A DNA stretch of 64,000 nucleotides from Posidonia oceanica. Lineage: Eukaryota > Streptophyta > Magnoliopsida > Alismatales > Posidoniaceae. Positions 33,766 through 44,553 of the stretch are shown piece by piece. Made by a program: the position numbers and the translations under genes. The first letter of the stretch is position 1. The number at the start of each line of letters is the position of its first letter. The stretch spans positions 58,506,501 to 58,570,500 of the forward strand of contig JAZBRS010000026.1 of the NCBI GenBank assembly GCA_037176725.1, read 5' to 3'. A model generated the notes under the pieces. That model did no database searches. It was not told where the DNA came from and saw only the letters and a list, made by a program, of their open reading frames with translations.

Positions 33766-33979
33766 GATCGTGTTTGGTAATGGTTCTGGGAGGAAATTAT
33801 TTTTTAACCAAAAATGTTAAGAAACACAAATCCAATTAACCTCAAATTTTGTTCCAACTTATGCTATACAAATCTAGTTGAAAGTTAATTTTTAAAAAAA
33901 TTGAGGTAAATGAGCTACAAGTCAGAAGTTAGATTCTATAAAAAAAATCCATAAATCATAATATTTACCAAAAACAGTC
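33766..33979. mobile_element. PIF/Harbinger-type MITE, 214 bp
   Basis: It is flanked by TAA (33763-33765 and 33980-33982). The left terminus GATCGTGTTTGGTAA and the inverse of the right, GACTGTTTTTGGTAAA, are imperfect terminal inverted repeats. It is non-coding. It shares its right TAA with the next MITE. Confidence 0.7.
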
Positions 33980-33982
33980 TAA

Positions 33983-34227
33983 GGAAGCATTTGTTTACAG
34001 CTCCCACCCGCTCCATCTGCTCCACGTCCTCCAGGAGCTATTGCCACCAAACAAACATCATCGTGCTTGCATAGTAGCATGGGGCTTATGCTACTCTAAC
34101 CATGGCCTTCTATGCACAAATCAACGCTCCCAAAAGGAGTGGGTGGATTGCCACTCCCGGGAGGAGTAGCTACAGTGGCCACTCCTACAATGCTGGCATG
34201 GAACCACTCCCACAAACAAACGCTCCC
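33983..34227. mobile_element. PIF/Harbinger-type MITE, 245 bp
   Basis: It is flanked by TAA (33980-33982 and 34228-34230). Its termini are GGAAGCATTTGTTT and, inverted from the right, GGGAGCGTTTGTTT. The interior has many ACTCC/GGAGT words and a palindrome CTCCCGGGAG (34156-34165). Confidence 0.75.
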
Positions 34228-34527
34228 TAAGAGTAACAATTTCCAAAGCTTGGGAATCAACTAGCAAGATTTTAAAAAAAAGGACTGGCAAAGTCAACAT
34301 CAATTGTCCATAGAGAAGTCGTCTCCTCGGCTATAGTCTCATTTTTGTGGATGCACCTCATCTAGGCTTAATGAGATTGCCTATGTCCTGGCTAATGAAG
34401 TCTACAACAGTAGAAAGACGTCTCAAGCATTCCAGACTTTGTTCATGTCGATAGAAAACCACAAATCTTGTCCTATATGATTAAGCTAGATTTTCTTCCA
34501 CCAACAAACATTTAAAATAAGAAGTGA

Positions 34528-34560
34528 TATTATATATATATATATATATACATACACACA
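34528..34560 (+). repeat. (TA)n/(CA)n microsatellite
   Basis: A pure TA run (about 34530-34550) passes into CATACACACACT. It lies just left of the pararetroviral primer-binding site. Confidence 0.9.
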
Positions 34561-34582
34561 CTCATCGTATCTTATTCTCAAT

Positions 34583-34595
34583 CGGTATTAGAGCC
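34583..34595 (+). other. tRNA-Met primer-binding site of the endogenous pararetrovirus
   Basis: CGGTATTAGAGCC differs at two positions from the initiator tRNA-Met site that, by convention, marks position 1 of plant pararetrovirus genomes. The movement-protein frame begins 163 bp downstream. Confidence 0.7.
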
Positions 34596-34757
34596 ACTAA
34601 TCTTTGTGAGCATTTGAATTTAATTTCTTTGATCAAGTATTAAGTTATTCTAGTAATTAGGACCGAGGCCTATCGTCGCAGGTTGTAAGTTGTAGGAAGT
34701 CTTTGTGAGCATTTGTTTCTGTTGATGAGCGACTAATCTCTGGAATTACTTAACACT

Positions 34758-35500
34758 ATGTCAAGGATATTGAATCTCTTCTCTAATGAACCTAGCAGTT
34801 CTAGGAATCCTACTTATATTAGGACTTTAACTATTAAAAAAAGTGAACATATTAATTTTGAGAATATAGACCAGAGCCTTTTAAATTGGAAAATGCCAAA
34901 AATACCCGTAAAAGAAATATATACTAAAGGATCTTTTAAACTCATTACAGATTATCATATTAAGACTATAGAAAAAACTGTTTCTATAATCTCTATTGCT
35001 AAGAATCTTCAGCTCCTTAGCAATAAGGATCTTGAGGAAATAAAAAGAAGCTCCAAATACCACTACCTGCATATAGGGCTTGCCCAGGTATCCGCTAGAA
35101 CCTGACAAGAAACGGATTAAATACATCAATCCTTATTTGTTTAAGAGACTGCAGGCACCTCAAGTTTGCAGACTCTCTACTTGGATTAGTAGAATCAAGT
35201 CTTAATAAGGGCCCTGTATTCTTTAATGCTTTCCCGAACTTCTCAGTCTCTCTAACTGATCTAGGACTTTTAAAGGTCTTAACCTTAAACCTATAGACAC
35301 AAGGTTTCACCATGGAGCCAGCTTCAGAAAATATAGTTGTCTCTTACAGAGTCTACTTTAAAGCCATGAATATTGTAACTCCACAGGCCAAAATCTCCTC
35401 GGAAAAGGGGGTTACGACCCTTTTCCTCACAAATACTAGAAATAACACGGTTATCCCAAAATCTCTAAAATGGGAAGACATAAGACTTCTAGAAAACTAG
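34758..35500 (+). pseudogene. Pararetroviral movement protein region (30K type), frameshifted
   Basis: Frame one (34758-35105) gives the N-terminal part, including a YLHIGLAQV segment typical of Caulimoviridae movement proteins. A frame change near 35100 moves the conserved core to another frame (about 35110-35293, with LGLVESS and FPNFSVSL blocks), which ends in a stop. The next piece (35312-35500) continues in a third frame and ends in TAG. In intact viruses this protein moves the virus between cells through plasmodesmata. At least two lesions disable it here. Confidence 0.8.
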
Positions 35501-36262
35501 ACGCTTAACCAAGTTGTTCCACCCAAGCCATTAGAAAACAAGGAATTAGAAAATATTGTAGAACATCCTAATGGGGATGTAGAAATCAACTTTTCTATAT
35601 CAAGAAGGATGATTATAAGTTCCAGACCCTCTTCTGTAACTAGATCCCCCAGGATTTCAGTTACCTCTCCATTAGAGTAGGAGGACCATAGGAACAGTGA
35701 AGACCCACTAGAATTACTCTAGCCATATATAAGGACAATTATGAACGATCAGAGTCATACTTTACTATAAATGTATTAAACCTTGAAGAAAAAGAAGAAA
35801 GATTTGAAATAGATAAAGATCTCTTAAGAAAAGATTCAATTTAGAAGAAAACAAAGCAAAAAAAGAATGGTTTTTCCAAAACCATAGTCAAGACGAAAGG
35901 GCTATTATTAGAGAACATTGGTATGGACAAATGAGAGAACTAAAATAAAATATTTATTTCTTTCACTGATACGAAACATATTATGTTCAAATACTGGAAT
36001 CAATGCTAGAACATTTACCCCCTAGCGATCATGCTATGGTGATAAAAAAAAAACCAATACCTAGAAACTCACTAATAAAAATGAGGAAGTAGAATCAATT
36101 CATCCTCCATTAGAACAAGTCAAACTTGGAAAAGAAGATATTAAAGCAATTCCATTCAAAACTCTGGAACCTAGCAACAATATGGTGAGACAATTACATA
36201 TTGCTCAGATAATAGAGTAAAATAATTTCACAAACATCCACCTCCAGACTATAAGGAGACAA

Positions 36263-37703
36263 ATGGAGAGAATAGAAACTTACTTAAGTAAGATAAAATC
36301 AAGGGCACCACGAACTAAAACTCTAAATAAATCACCAGCCATAATAATACCACATTACATGAAAGAAGGAATCAAATTAGGTAATAAGGGACCCATAAAG
36401 ATGAATCAAATAGATGAGTTCGCACAAGAACTCTCTTCTAGATTACAAAAATTATCGTTAGAAAATACTATAAATGCAATACAAGCATCTGAAGATTCAA
36501 CCTCAGAAAAAGATTTTACAGATACTCTTAATAAGGTTTATTCCCCTTCAAAAACATATTATAGTAGACTGACACCTGTGGATATCCAATTTGAATACGA
36601 TATCCCTATCCGAGATCACTTTGATGGACGCTCTTTGGTTGAATGGAACTTAGATGGTTACAGTGAATACCAAATCCATCAACTGCTCTATCAAATGTTG
36701 ATATATGCTGCTACCTGCAAAACACGTAACAATTATGAGAAAGGTATTGTTCAGGCCATAATTGCATCCTTTCAGGGCAACTAAGGGGCTGATGTGATCA
36801 CTACCTATCAGAAATAGATAGGCAGAAAATCCTTCATGCATCCAAAACAGATGAAGTAGGAAGACCCATAAAGGTTGAAAATGGTGAAATAATTCCTGAT
36901 ATGATCTACACCTTGATAATTAATATTTACAAACATTTTGTTGGAGATACAAATAAAACTTTTGAGAAAAATAGGGAACAACGCATGAACCTGAGATGTT
37001 CAACATTAACAGATTTTAAGTGGTATAAAGATGTCTTTCTCTCTAGAATATTCCAATTAAATGACTGTAATAATGCTATCTGGAAAAAAATTTTGTTTCA
37101 GGACTACCCCCTTTATTTGCAGAAAAGGTTAGAGAATCCTTAAGACAACATTATAACAACACTCTATCATATGATCAAATTTCCTATGGTGAGCTTATTC
37201 AGAAAGTTAATCAAACAGGGTTAGCTCTATGTTATGACTTAAAACTAAGAAGTCAGCTAAAGAAACAGATATTGCTAGGAAAGAGAGAGTTAAGAGATTT
37301 CTATTATCAGTTTGGAATTTATCAAGAAAATCCTAAACTAGTGTCGAAAAGGAGAATTAAAGAAAGTAGTCTTCAGAAAAATGATAAAAAGAAATATAAA
37401 AAACATCAGGTTAAAAAACTCAAGAGTAAAAAGAATAAAGAGCAATCTAAAAAACTCTCAACATGTTACGAGTGTAATAAAAGCGGGCATTATGCTAATA
37501 AGTATTTCGAAAGAAACACTAAACGGAAAATTAATGAATTATTAATGGAATCAAAAGAATTTAGCAAAGAAGAGAAAGACAATATCATAAATAAGCTACA
37601 TCTTAACGAAGAAGAATCTAACTCGAATACTGAAGAAGATTTATGTGACTGTTGTGAAAGTAATAATGATAGTACAGATCCGAAGATGAAATTTATGTTT
37701 TAA
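36263..37703 (+). pseudogene. Pararetroviral coat-protein region with degenerate zinc knuckle
   Basis: Frame 36263-36784 carries the LVEWNLDG block and the MLIYAATCK segment seen in plant pararetrovirus capsid proteins. Stops and frame changes follow at about 36784, 36900 and 37143. Frame 37272-37703 is Lys-rich and holds a CYECNKSGHYANKY motif, a CCHC knuckle whose last Cys is Tyr. A Cys-containing acidic tail (CDCCES) follows. Sequence between 35500 and 36263 is a heavily decayed linker. Confidence 0.8.
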
Positions 37704-37816
37704 GTTCATAGGAACAATTTATCCTTGAGACAATCGATGCAATAAGAGATCCTAAAGAGAAAATAGAACAGTTAAATAAATATTTAAACTTACTAAAGGA
37801 GCCTAAAAAGGAAAAG

Positions 37817-38428
37817 TTGGTCAAGAAAGAATATTATTCATTTGATCAAGTCTTAAATAAACTAAAACCAGGAAAAATAGTAGAAAAACCCTCTACTATA
37901 GAAGAATTAAGGAGTGAACAAAACGAAATGAAACAAGAAATACAACAGCTAAAGCAAAGAATAAATAGGCTAGAAGTTCAAAGTGAATTTATACCCGAAG
38001 AAAACTTTGAACTAGGAGAAACATCAAAAACAAAAGAAGACGAGTTTATTAACTCAATCGAAAAATACATTAAGCAAAAATGGCAAAGCAAAATTTTGCT
38101 AAAAATCAAAGGGGATTATATTGCTCTGCATATGGCCCTGATAGATTCTGGAGCTGATGTGAATTGTATTAGGGAAGGGATAATACCTTTGAAATATTTT
38201 GTTAAAACGACACACAAAATTAATGCAGCTAATGGTAGTCACTTACAAGTAAGGTATAAAATCCCTGAGGCACATATATGCATTCAAAGAGTTTGTATTA
38301 AAACTGCCTTTATTCTCATCAAAGATTTAAAGCAAGGCCTAATTTTGGGAACACCATTTATTAACCTTCTAAAGCCCTTTACATCTGATGACAAGGGGAT
38401 ACACTCAGTAATAAAAGGGAAAATATAA
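37817..38428 (+). pseudogene. Pararetroviral aspartic protease region
   Basis: The frame starts with a Lys/Glu-rich coiled-coil-like stretch (about 37860-38000). It then has the protease core with ALIDSGADVN (active-site DSG intact), a hydrophobic strand with FILIKD, and the GLILGTPF flap-side block, and ends in TAA at 38426. The frame opens with TTG, so no independent start is implied: it is a slice of a once larger polyprotein. Confidence 0.85.
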
Positions 38429-40000
38429 CTTTAAAATTTTGTAAGCAACCAGAAATATCCTTAATACAAGAATTAAAGAATGCCATAGAATACAAAGAAA
38501 AAATTGTCTGTGAAATTTCCAAAGAAATAAAAACACTAAGGATTTCTAAACAGATCAATGAAAAAGAATTCCAAGATAAAATAAAGGAATTCCAAGAAAA
38601 GATAGAAAAAGAAATCTGTTCAACGTTACCAACGGCTTTTTGGCATAGGAAAAAGCACGTTGTAAGTTTACCCTACATAACGGGATTCAATGAAGAAAAA
38701 TTACCAACCAAAGCTCGATCGATTCAAATGAATCAAAGGCTAATGGAAATCTACAAACAAGAAATTAATTAATGAAGTCCAAAAGAAAGGTCTTATTAGT
38801 CCAAGCTCTTCGCCTTGGAGTTGTGCGGCATTTTATGTAGAAAATGCTGCCGAAATTGAAAGAGGTATTCCAAGATTGGTGATAAATTATAAACCACTCA
38901 ATAAAGTACTATAATAGATTAGATATCTAATACCAAATAAATAGGATTTGATTAAAAGAATTCAAGGTGTAAGAGTTTTCTTTAAATTTGATATGAAATC
39001 AGGATTCTGGCAAATCTATATTAAAAAAGAAGATAGATACAGTTCCATTCGGACATTTTGAATGGAATGTAATGCCCTTTGGTCTAAAAAATGCACCTTT
39101 AGAATTTCAAAAAATTATGAATGAAATTTATAATCCTTACACCACCTTTTGCATAGTATATATTAATGATGTGTTAATTTTTTCTCAAGATATTGATCAT
39201 CATTGGAAACATCTTAAAACATTTGCCTCTGTAATAAAAAATAATGGTTTGGCTGTATCTTTTAAGAAGATAAAGTTATTTCAGACATCAATCCAGTTCT
39301 TGGGATTTAAAATAGGTTAAGGAACAAAATCACCAATTAATAGGATAATAAACTTTGCTAAAAAATTCCCTGATGAAATAAGAGACAAAAAACAATTACA
39401 AAAATTTTTGGGATGTTTAAACTATGTCTCAGACTTTTATAGAAATTTAGCTTTTGATAGAAAAGTTTTGTCTAACACATTAAGAAAAACATCTTCGATT
39501 TGGACTATGCAACACACCGAGGCAGTAAGAAAGATCAAAGAAAAAGTAATGGCTCTTCCATGCCTCAATATCACATGCATAGATGCCTTTAAGATCGTAG
39601 AAACTGATGCGTCAAATAAAGGCTATGGAGGGATTTTAAAACAAAAGATAGGTGATAAAGTGCAATTAGTCAGATATACATCTAGCATGTGGAATGAAAC
39701 ACAAAAAAATTATTCTACCATTAAAAAAGAAATCCTTGCAATTGTTCTAACCATTACAAAATTTCAAGAAGATTTATTAAATCAAAATTTTCTCCTTAAG
39801 ATAGATTGCATATCTGCAAAATTTGTTTTGGAAAAAGATGTAAAAAATTTAGCAGCAAAACAAATATTTGCTAGATGGCAAGCTGTCCTTTCCATATTTG
39901 ATTTTGAAATAGAATTTATTAATAGAAACAAGAATCATCTCCCTGACTTTTATCTCGGGAATTTTTACAGGGAAATGGCTCCGAATACAAGAGCACAAAC
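38429..40000 (+). pseudogene. Pararetroviral reverse transcriptase and RNase H, broken
   Basis: The RT start lies at about 38620-38760 (FWHRKKHVVSLPY). The fingers/palm segment (38790-39060) is spread over several frames with stops. The palm continues in 39072-39320 with MPFGLKNAP and the catalytic motif read as YIND, where the second of the usual acidic pair positions is Asn. After a stop near 39320, frame 39408-40100 carries the connection and RNase H (ETDASNKGYGG, with its expected later acidic positions partly recognisable). Integrase is absent, as expected for a pararetrovirus. Confidence 0.88.
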
Positions 40001-40110
40001 TCAAAAACTTACTCCTAAAGATAAAGGGGTAGCAACCAACAGAGGAGGAGAAATTCCTAAAAAAAACGCCACTTCTAAAGATAGAAGCCCAAAAGGATGA
40101 AATAGTAGCC

Positions 40111-40665
40111 ATGGCAATAGATAACATGGTCAAAAATCCATACATTGAAAGGTATGTGGATCATATCATAACTCTGCAATCTAAAGAGTTAAATGCCAAT
40201 ACTGATGTTCTAGTAATGAAATATTTACCAGAAGGATATTATCATGTCCCTACAATGATAGGGAAAATAAATAGATATTATGAGAAAATACTCTTTGAAA
40301 CAGGAAGCGCTAAGATTCAGCATAATTTCAGAGGATCAAAAACCAGGGAAGAATATGCGTTCTCCAAAATCATGATCGAGAAGGTCATTCCACTGGAAGA
40401 ATGGGTTCATACTCAAAACCCAAATCATTTTAGAAGATTCTATGACCTAAACTTCATAGGTCCAAAATATTATAATTACTAGGATTATCAGGAAGCTTGG
40501 GAAAAGGCCCTTTTTATTCAAAATAGACAGATGAAGCATTCCTAGTTTATTCGCTTTATAACAATTTGAAAAACCAAGTTGGTTTCTTCTTACTTTATGG
40601 AAAAAATAAGGGCCGATCAAAGAGATATTGCCCGAACAAATTGGCAAATCAGTTAAAAAGAAATC
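40111..40665 (+). pseudogene. Pararetroviral 3' frame, first half, interrupted by an LTR insertion
   Basis: The RNase H frame runs on in phase into a segment beginning MAPNTRAQ (about 39975) and stops at 40100. A second frame (40111-40482) continues, followed by stops at 40482 and beyond. I do not recognise the function; some endogenous pararetroviruses have an extra 3' frame in this position. The coding sequence breaks off at 40665 inside a Lys-rich stretch and resumes at 53163. Confidence 0.6.
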
Positions 40666-40703
40666 TGTAATATCCAGGTTTTTCTGAAACTAACGGGTAA
40701 TTT

Positions 40704-40810
40704 TAGCGCGAGTAATTAGCGAAAATATCTGGCGCAAATTATTAGCGCGGATGACTAGCACGTGCTGATAGTGCGGAATTCTGGCACGTATTACTGACGC
40801 AGCCCGTTAG
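40704..40810 (+). repeat. 13-bp phased TRGYGC array near the start of element A
   Basis: Eight consecutive 13-bp units plus a partial ninth begin at 40704, 40717, 40730, 40743, 40756, 40769, 40782, 40795 and 40808. Each unit opens TAGCG, TGGCG, TAGCA, TAGTG, TGGCA or TGACG; the remaining bases differ between units. A second short run with the same 13-bp phase (TGNTGCG) is at 51548-51586 in the same LTR. Confidence 0.85.
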
Positions 40811-42984
40811 TTTAGAATTCAGTTATCTGTTAGGTCGGTTTTGGGGATATATTTCCCGTGTTTATGTGTTTTGATGGTTTGGAGTTTGATTGCTTCTAAT
40901 TGTAATTAATCATTGAAGCAATCGTAGTTAATTGGTGTTTTTACTCTCTAGCGTAATTCTTGGGAGTTGTTTGAGAGTTTGGCAGTTTGTGGGAAGGAGG
41001 AGGGGCTTTGCGCAATTTTTGCACGAAAAGTTGAATAAAGAAGAATTGGGAGAGCCATGCCAGCCATGCACCTGCCGTCATTCTTCCCTGCAACTCCAAG
41101 GCGGTTGTCAAGGAGGCTTGAGAAGGGAGACACAGAGAGGCGGTCGAGCATCTAAAGGCTTCTTCCTCCTCCTTCTCCTTCTTTCTTCTCCTTCCCCTGA
41201 GTTCTCTTCTCCTCCTTCTTCCATCTATGTGTGCGAGAGAGGGTGTGGCGTGGTGTCGAAGCTCTGCAGCTAGAGGCCATCCCCGGTCCAGTGAGAGTTT
41301 GGCTGTCCTAAGGAGGTGGCATCATCGACGAACTCCTCCCTTATTGTTGACACCCCATTTTGACCATTGTGTTGGTGGTTACTCTGGAGAAATGGGCTCA
41401 ATTCAATCCAAACCCATTTTCTAACAATTCAGCCCTAAATCAAGCCCAACAGGCCCAAAACCAAGCCCACACCCATTCTCTCCTCTTTTTTCTTCCTTTT
41501 TTCTTCACACAAAACCCAACCCCATTTCCCTTTTTTTTCTTCTTCCTTTCCCTTCTTCTTTTTATTCATTCCCACCAAATCAAGCCCAAGCCCATCTTTC
41601 TTTCCTTCTTTTTCTTTCTTTCTTACTTTCTTTCTTTCTTCCTTACTTTCTTTCCTTCTCTCTTTCTTTCTTTCTTTCCTTTTTTCTCTCCTCTTTTTCA
41701 GCCCAGCTCACTCCCTCTTCCTTTCTTTCTTTTCTTTCCTTTTTTCCCTTTTTCTCCACCAAGCCCAGCTCGTTCCTCTCTTTTCCCTTCTTTTTTCTTT
41801 CTTTCTTCTTCCTCCCTAAGCCCGCACACAGCCAGCTGCTACACCTCCTTCACCTTCTTCCTCCCCCACTGAAAAGCCTCTTCGACATAGCCTTCAACCC
41901 TCACTTACTTCCCTTCCCATCCCATTTACTTCTCTAACACCTCCTGCCACATTCCTATCCACTGCACCTCCTCCCACTTGAACACTGCAACAAGAAACCA
42001 ATCCAACACCAGCAGCAACATCTCTTGACCTTCACTAGCAATTCACAGCAACAATTCATCATCAACACCAGCAACAGCAGTCCACTCTCCACAGCAATTC
42101 ACTTCCCCATAGCAGTTGCAACACGCACACAACAACACTGCAACAAAAACAAATCAACAACAACACAACAACAGCTCGACCTCTCCACAGCAACCCAGCA
42201 TCCATTCACAGCAGCAGGACCTCTCCATAGAAACTTTCCACACCTTTGCAGCCCAATTCACTCACAAACGCCCACTGCAACCCAAACCAATTCCACTGCA
42301 ACCCAACTCCAGATCGACAGCAACCCAACACCAATCCCACTACAACCCACATCAGCACCTCCCTTCATCCATTCCACACTCTAGCCAACTCACCGGAGAA
42401 CCCCACCGCACCGAGGGAGAGCTACACTGTGAGAGAGGGAGGAAGAAATCTAGAATTTGCAACAGAGAACCCAAATATCATAAGAGAGAACAGAGGGGTA
42501 GAAGGACGACCTGAGACTTCCCTAAGCTCCAGAGGACGTCGACGAACTCGACCCAAGCGTCCCGAGCAGCTGCCGCCGCCTCCAGCGCCTCCTCCACCTG
42601 CAACACCGCCGCCCGAATCCACCTGAGTTCGGCAGCTTCCTCTGCGCATGCACTCAGGTAGCTGATCCTTCCCCGAGCTTCGCCTTGCTCCCCTCTTACT
42701 TCTCGATCCTTTGCTTGCGCATTTCAGATCGTCCTACCCCTTTCCGGTGCTCGCCGGCCTCTTCGTCTTCTCCGACAACAGCCGCCAGAGGAAAGCTGCA
42801 GCTCGCCGCGACAGGCCGCCCTGCCGCCTCCGGATCTCTCCCAGACCTTCACCGGACGTCGCCTGACCTCTCCGAGCACCGCCCGAGCCCCACCGCCTCC
42901 TACAGGTCACAGTCCGCTCATCACCACCATGGATCACTGTTGCATTTAATTTATTTAAAGCTTTTGATTTTTATCTTATTACAT

Positions 42985-43650
42985 TGAAGTTTAGTCCTGC
43001 TGTTTATTTTGTTTTCATTTAGGTCCTGCATACATTAGCTTTTCATTTAAGTTGCATTTTAAACTATACTGTATTGCATTTAAGTATTGTATTTTAGTTT
43101 ATTTGCATACAGGTCCTGCATTCATTTAAACAACTCATTTAAATTGCATTTAAATCATACTGCATTGCAACTTAGTCCAGCATCTTAATTTATTTACATT
43201 TAGGTCCTACATTCATTTAGTTTTCATTTAATTTTATTTAAGAATCATACTGCATTGCATTTTAGTCCTGTACTTTACTTTATTTGCACTTTAGTCCTGC
43301 ATCAGTTTAGCATGTCATTTAATTTTGATTTTTAACCTTATTGCATTATAATTTAGTCCTGCACTTTACTTTATTTGCACTTTAATTCTGCATCAGTTCA
43401 GAAGTCATTTAATTGCATTTTTTAAACTATATTGCATTGCATTTTAGCCTAGGACTTTAGTTTAATTGCATTTAAGTCCTGCATGTTTACAGAAGTCATT
43501 TAATTGCATTTTTCAACTATATTGCATTATCATTTAGTCCAGCACTTTAGTTTATTTGTATATAAGTCCTGCATGCATCCAGAGTTCATCTAATTTCATT
43601 TTTCAAACCATATCGCTTTGCAATATTAGTCCCACAGTTTATTTTAACTG
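42985..43650 (+). repeat. Tandem repeat, period about 91 bp, about 7-8 copies
   Basis: The word GTCCTGCAT (or a close variant) recurs near 43024, 43112, 43204, 43297, 43387, 43477 and 43567, each time followed by CATTTAA-type and TATTGCATTGCATTTTAGTCC-like phrases. Copies are strongly diverged. A looser version of the same phrases continues to about 44200 and recurs at 61060-61760 in element E. Confidence 0.8.
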
Positions 43651-44553
43651 CATGCTAATCCAAATGTTAAACTGTTGCATGTTTCTTGTATATTCTGCTT
43701 TGCAATTTAACCCAACAGTTTATTTTAATTGCATGTTAGCCCTAATCCTAAGCTGTTGCATGCTTGCATGTTTGTTTTGCATTGCATTTAAGTCTAACAT
43801 GTTTTCTATATTGCATGTAGGTCCCAATGTTGCATGCATTCATAATTATTCTACCTTGCACATAAACCTTATAGTTCTCCCATATTGCATGTTAGTCCTT
43901 ATCTTTTTTCTATTGCATGCATTCATTTAACTGATGCTGCACTTTGCCTCTGCTTGCTTGCCATGTTGCATCATTAGTTTTCATTGCACTTTAACTATTG
44001 CATTGCATCTTTCTCATAGCATTGCACTTAGGTCCAATAGTTTCTTTTTACTGCATTTAAGTTCAATACTTTAACTGTTGCATGCATTGCACTTGCATGG
44101 CATTGCATGCTATCCCTTGCACTTTCCCCAGCATCATTAGCTACATTGCATGTAGAACCCTGTTGCATTACATGCATACATGGGCATATTGCATTTAGAC
44201 CCTCAATTTAAGCTCTTTTGCATCCTTGGGATTCATTGGCCCTTGATTTATTTGGCTTGATCTCTGAATAACTTTTGATCAGACCGTTGGATCTTCTTGA
44301 TCTAATCGTCTAGGTCTTCCTGGTTGAATGATCTTTCATTCCAACTGAAGTTCGTTCAGATCAGGCATCAAATCATCAAGTTAAGCCCATCTGAGTCACT
44401 GCATATCATTCATTGCTTTATAACTTGCACTGCATACATTGTTTTCTTGATCTGTCTTCTCGAACAAGTAGATTAGGCTTTATCACCTTTGCTTTGCTTC
44501 CTTTTGCATGCCACATCCTTGCACTGCATGGTTTATCGCCTCTACTTTGTTTC

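Larger units (their letters stand above)
34583..40665 (+). mobile_element. Endogenous plant pararetrovirus (Caulimoviridae), left part
   Basis: The order is primer-binding site, movement protein, coat protein with zinc knuckle, aspartic protease, reverse transcriptase, RNase H, then a further 3' frame. This is the gene order of petuvirus/florendovirus-like Caulimoviridae. Every region has stops or frameshifts, and active-site residues are changed, so this is an old, inactive integrated copy. It is interrupted at 40665 by a retrotransposon, with AAATC (40661-40665) as target site, and resumes at 53163. I did not rebuild any viral frame. Confidence 0.88.

Noticed and set aside
42025..42626. Overlapping plus-strand frames of 119-132 codons in element B
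   Set aside because: C/A-rich Gln/Pro/Thr low-complexity translations in three frames at once; no domain and no conservation with other copies of the LTR.
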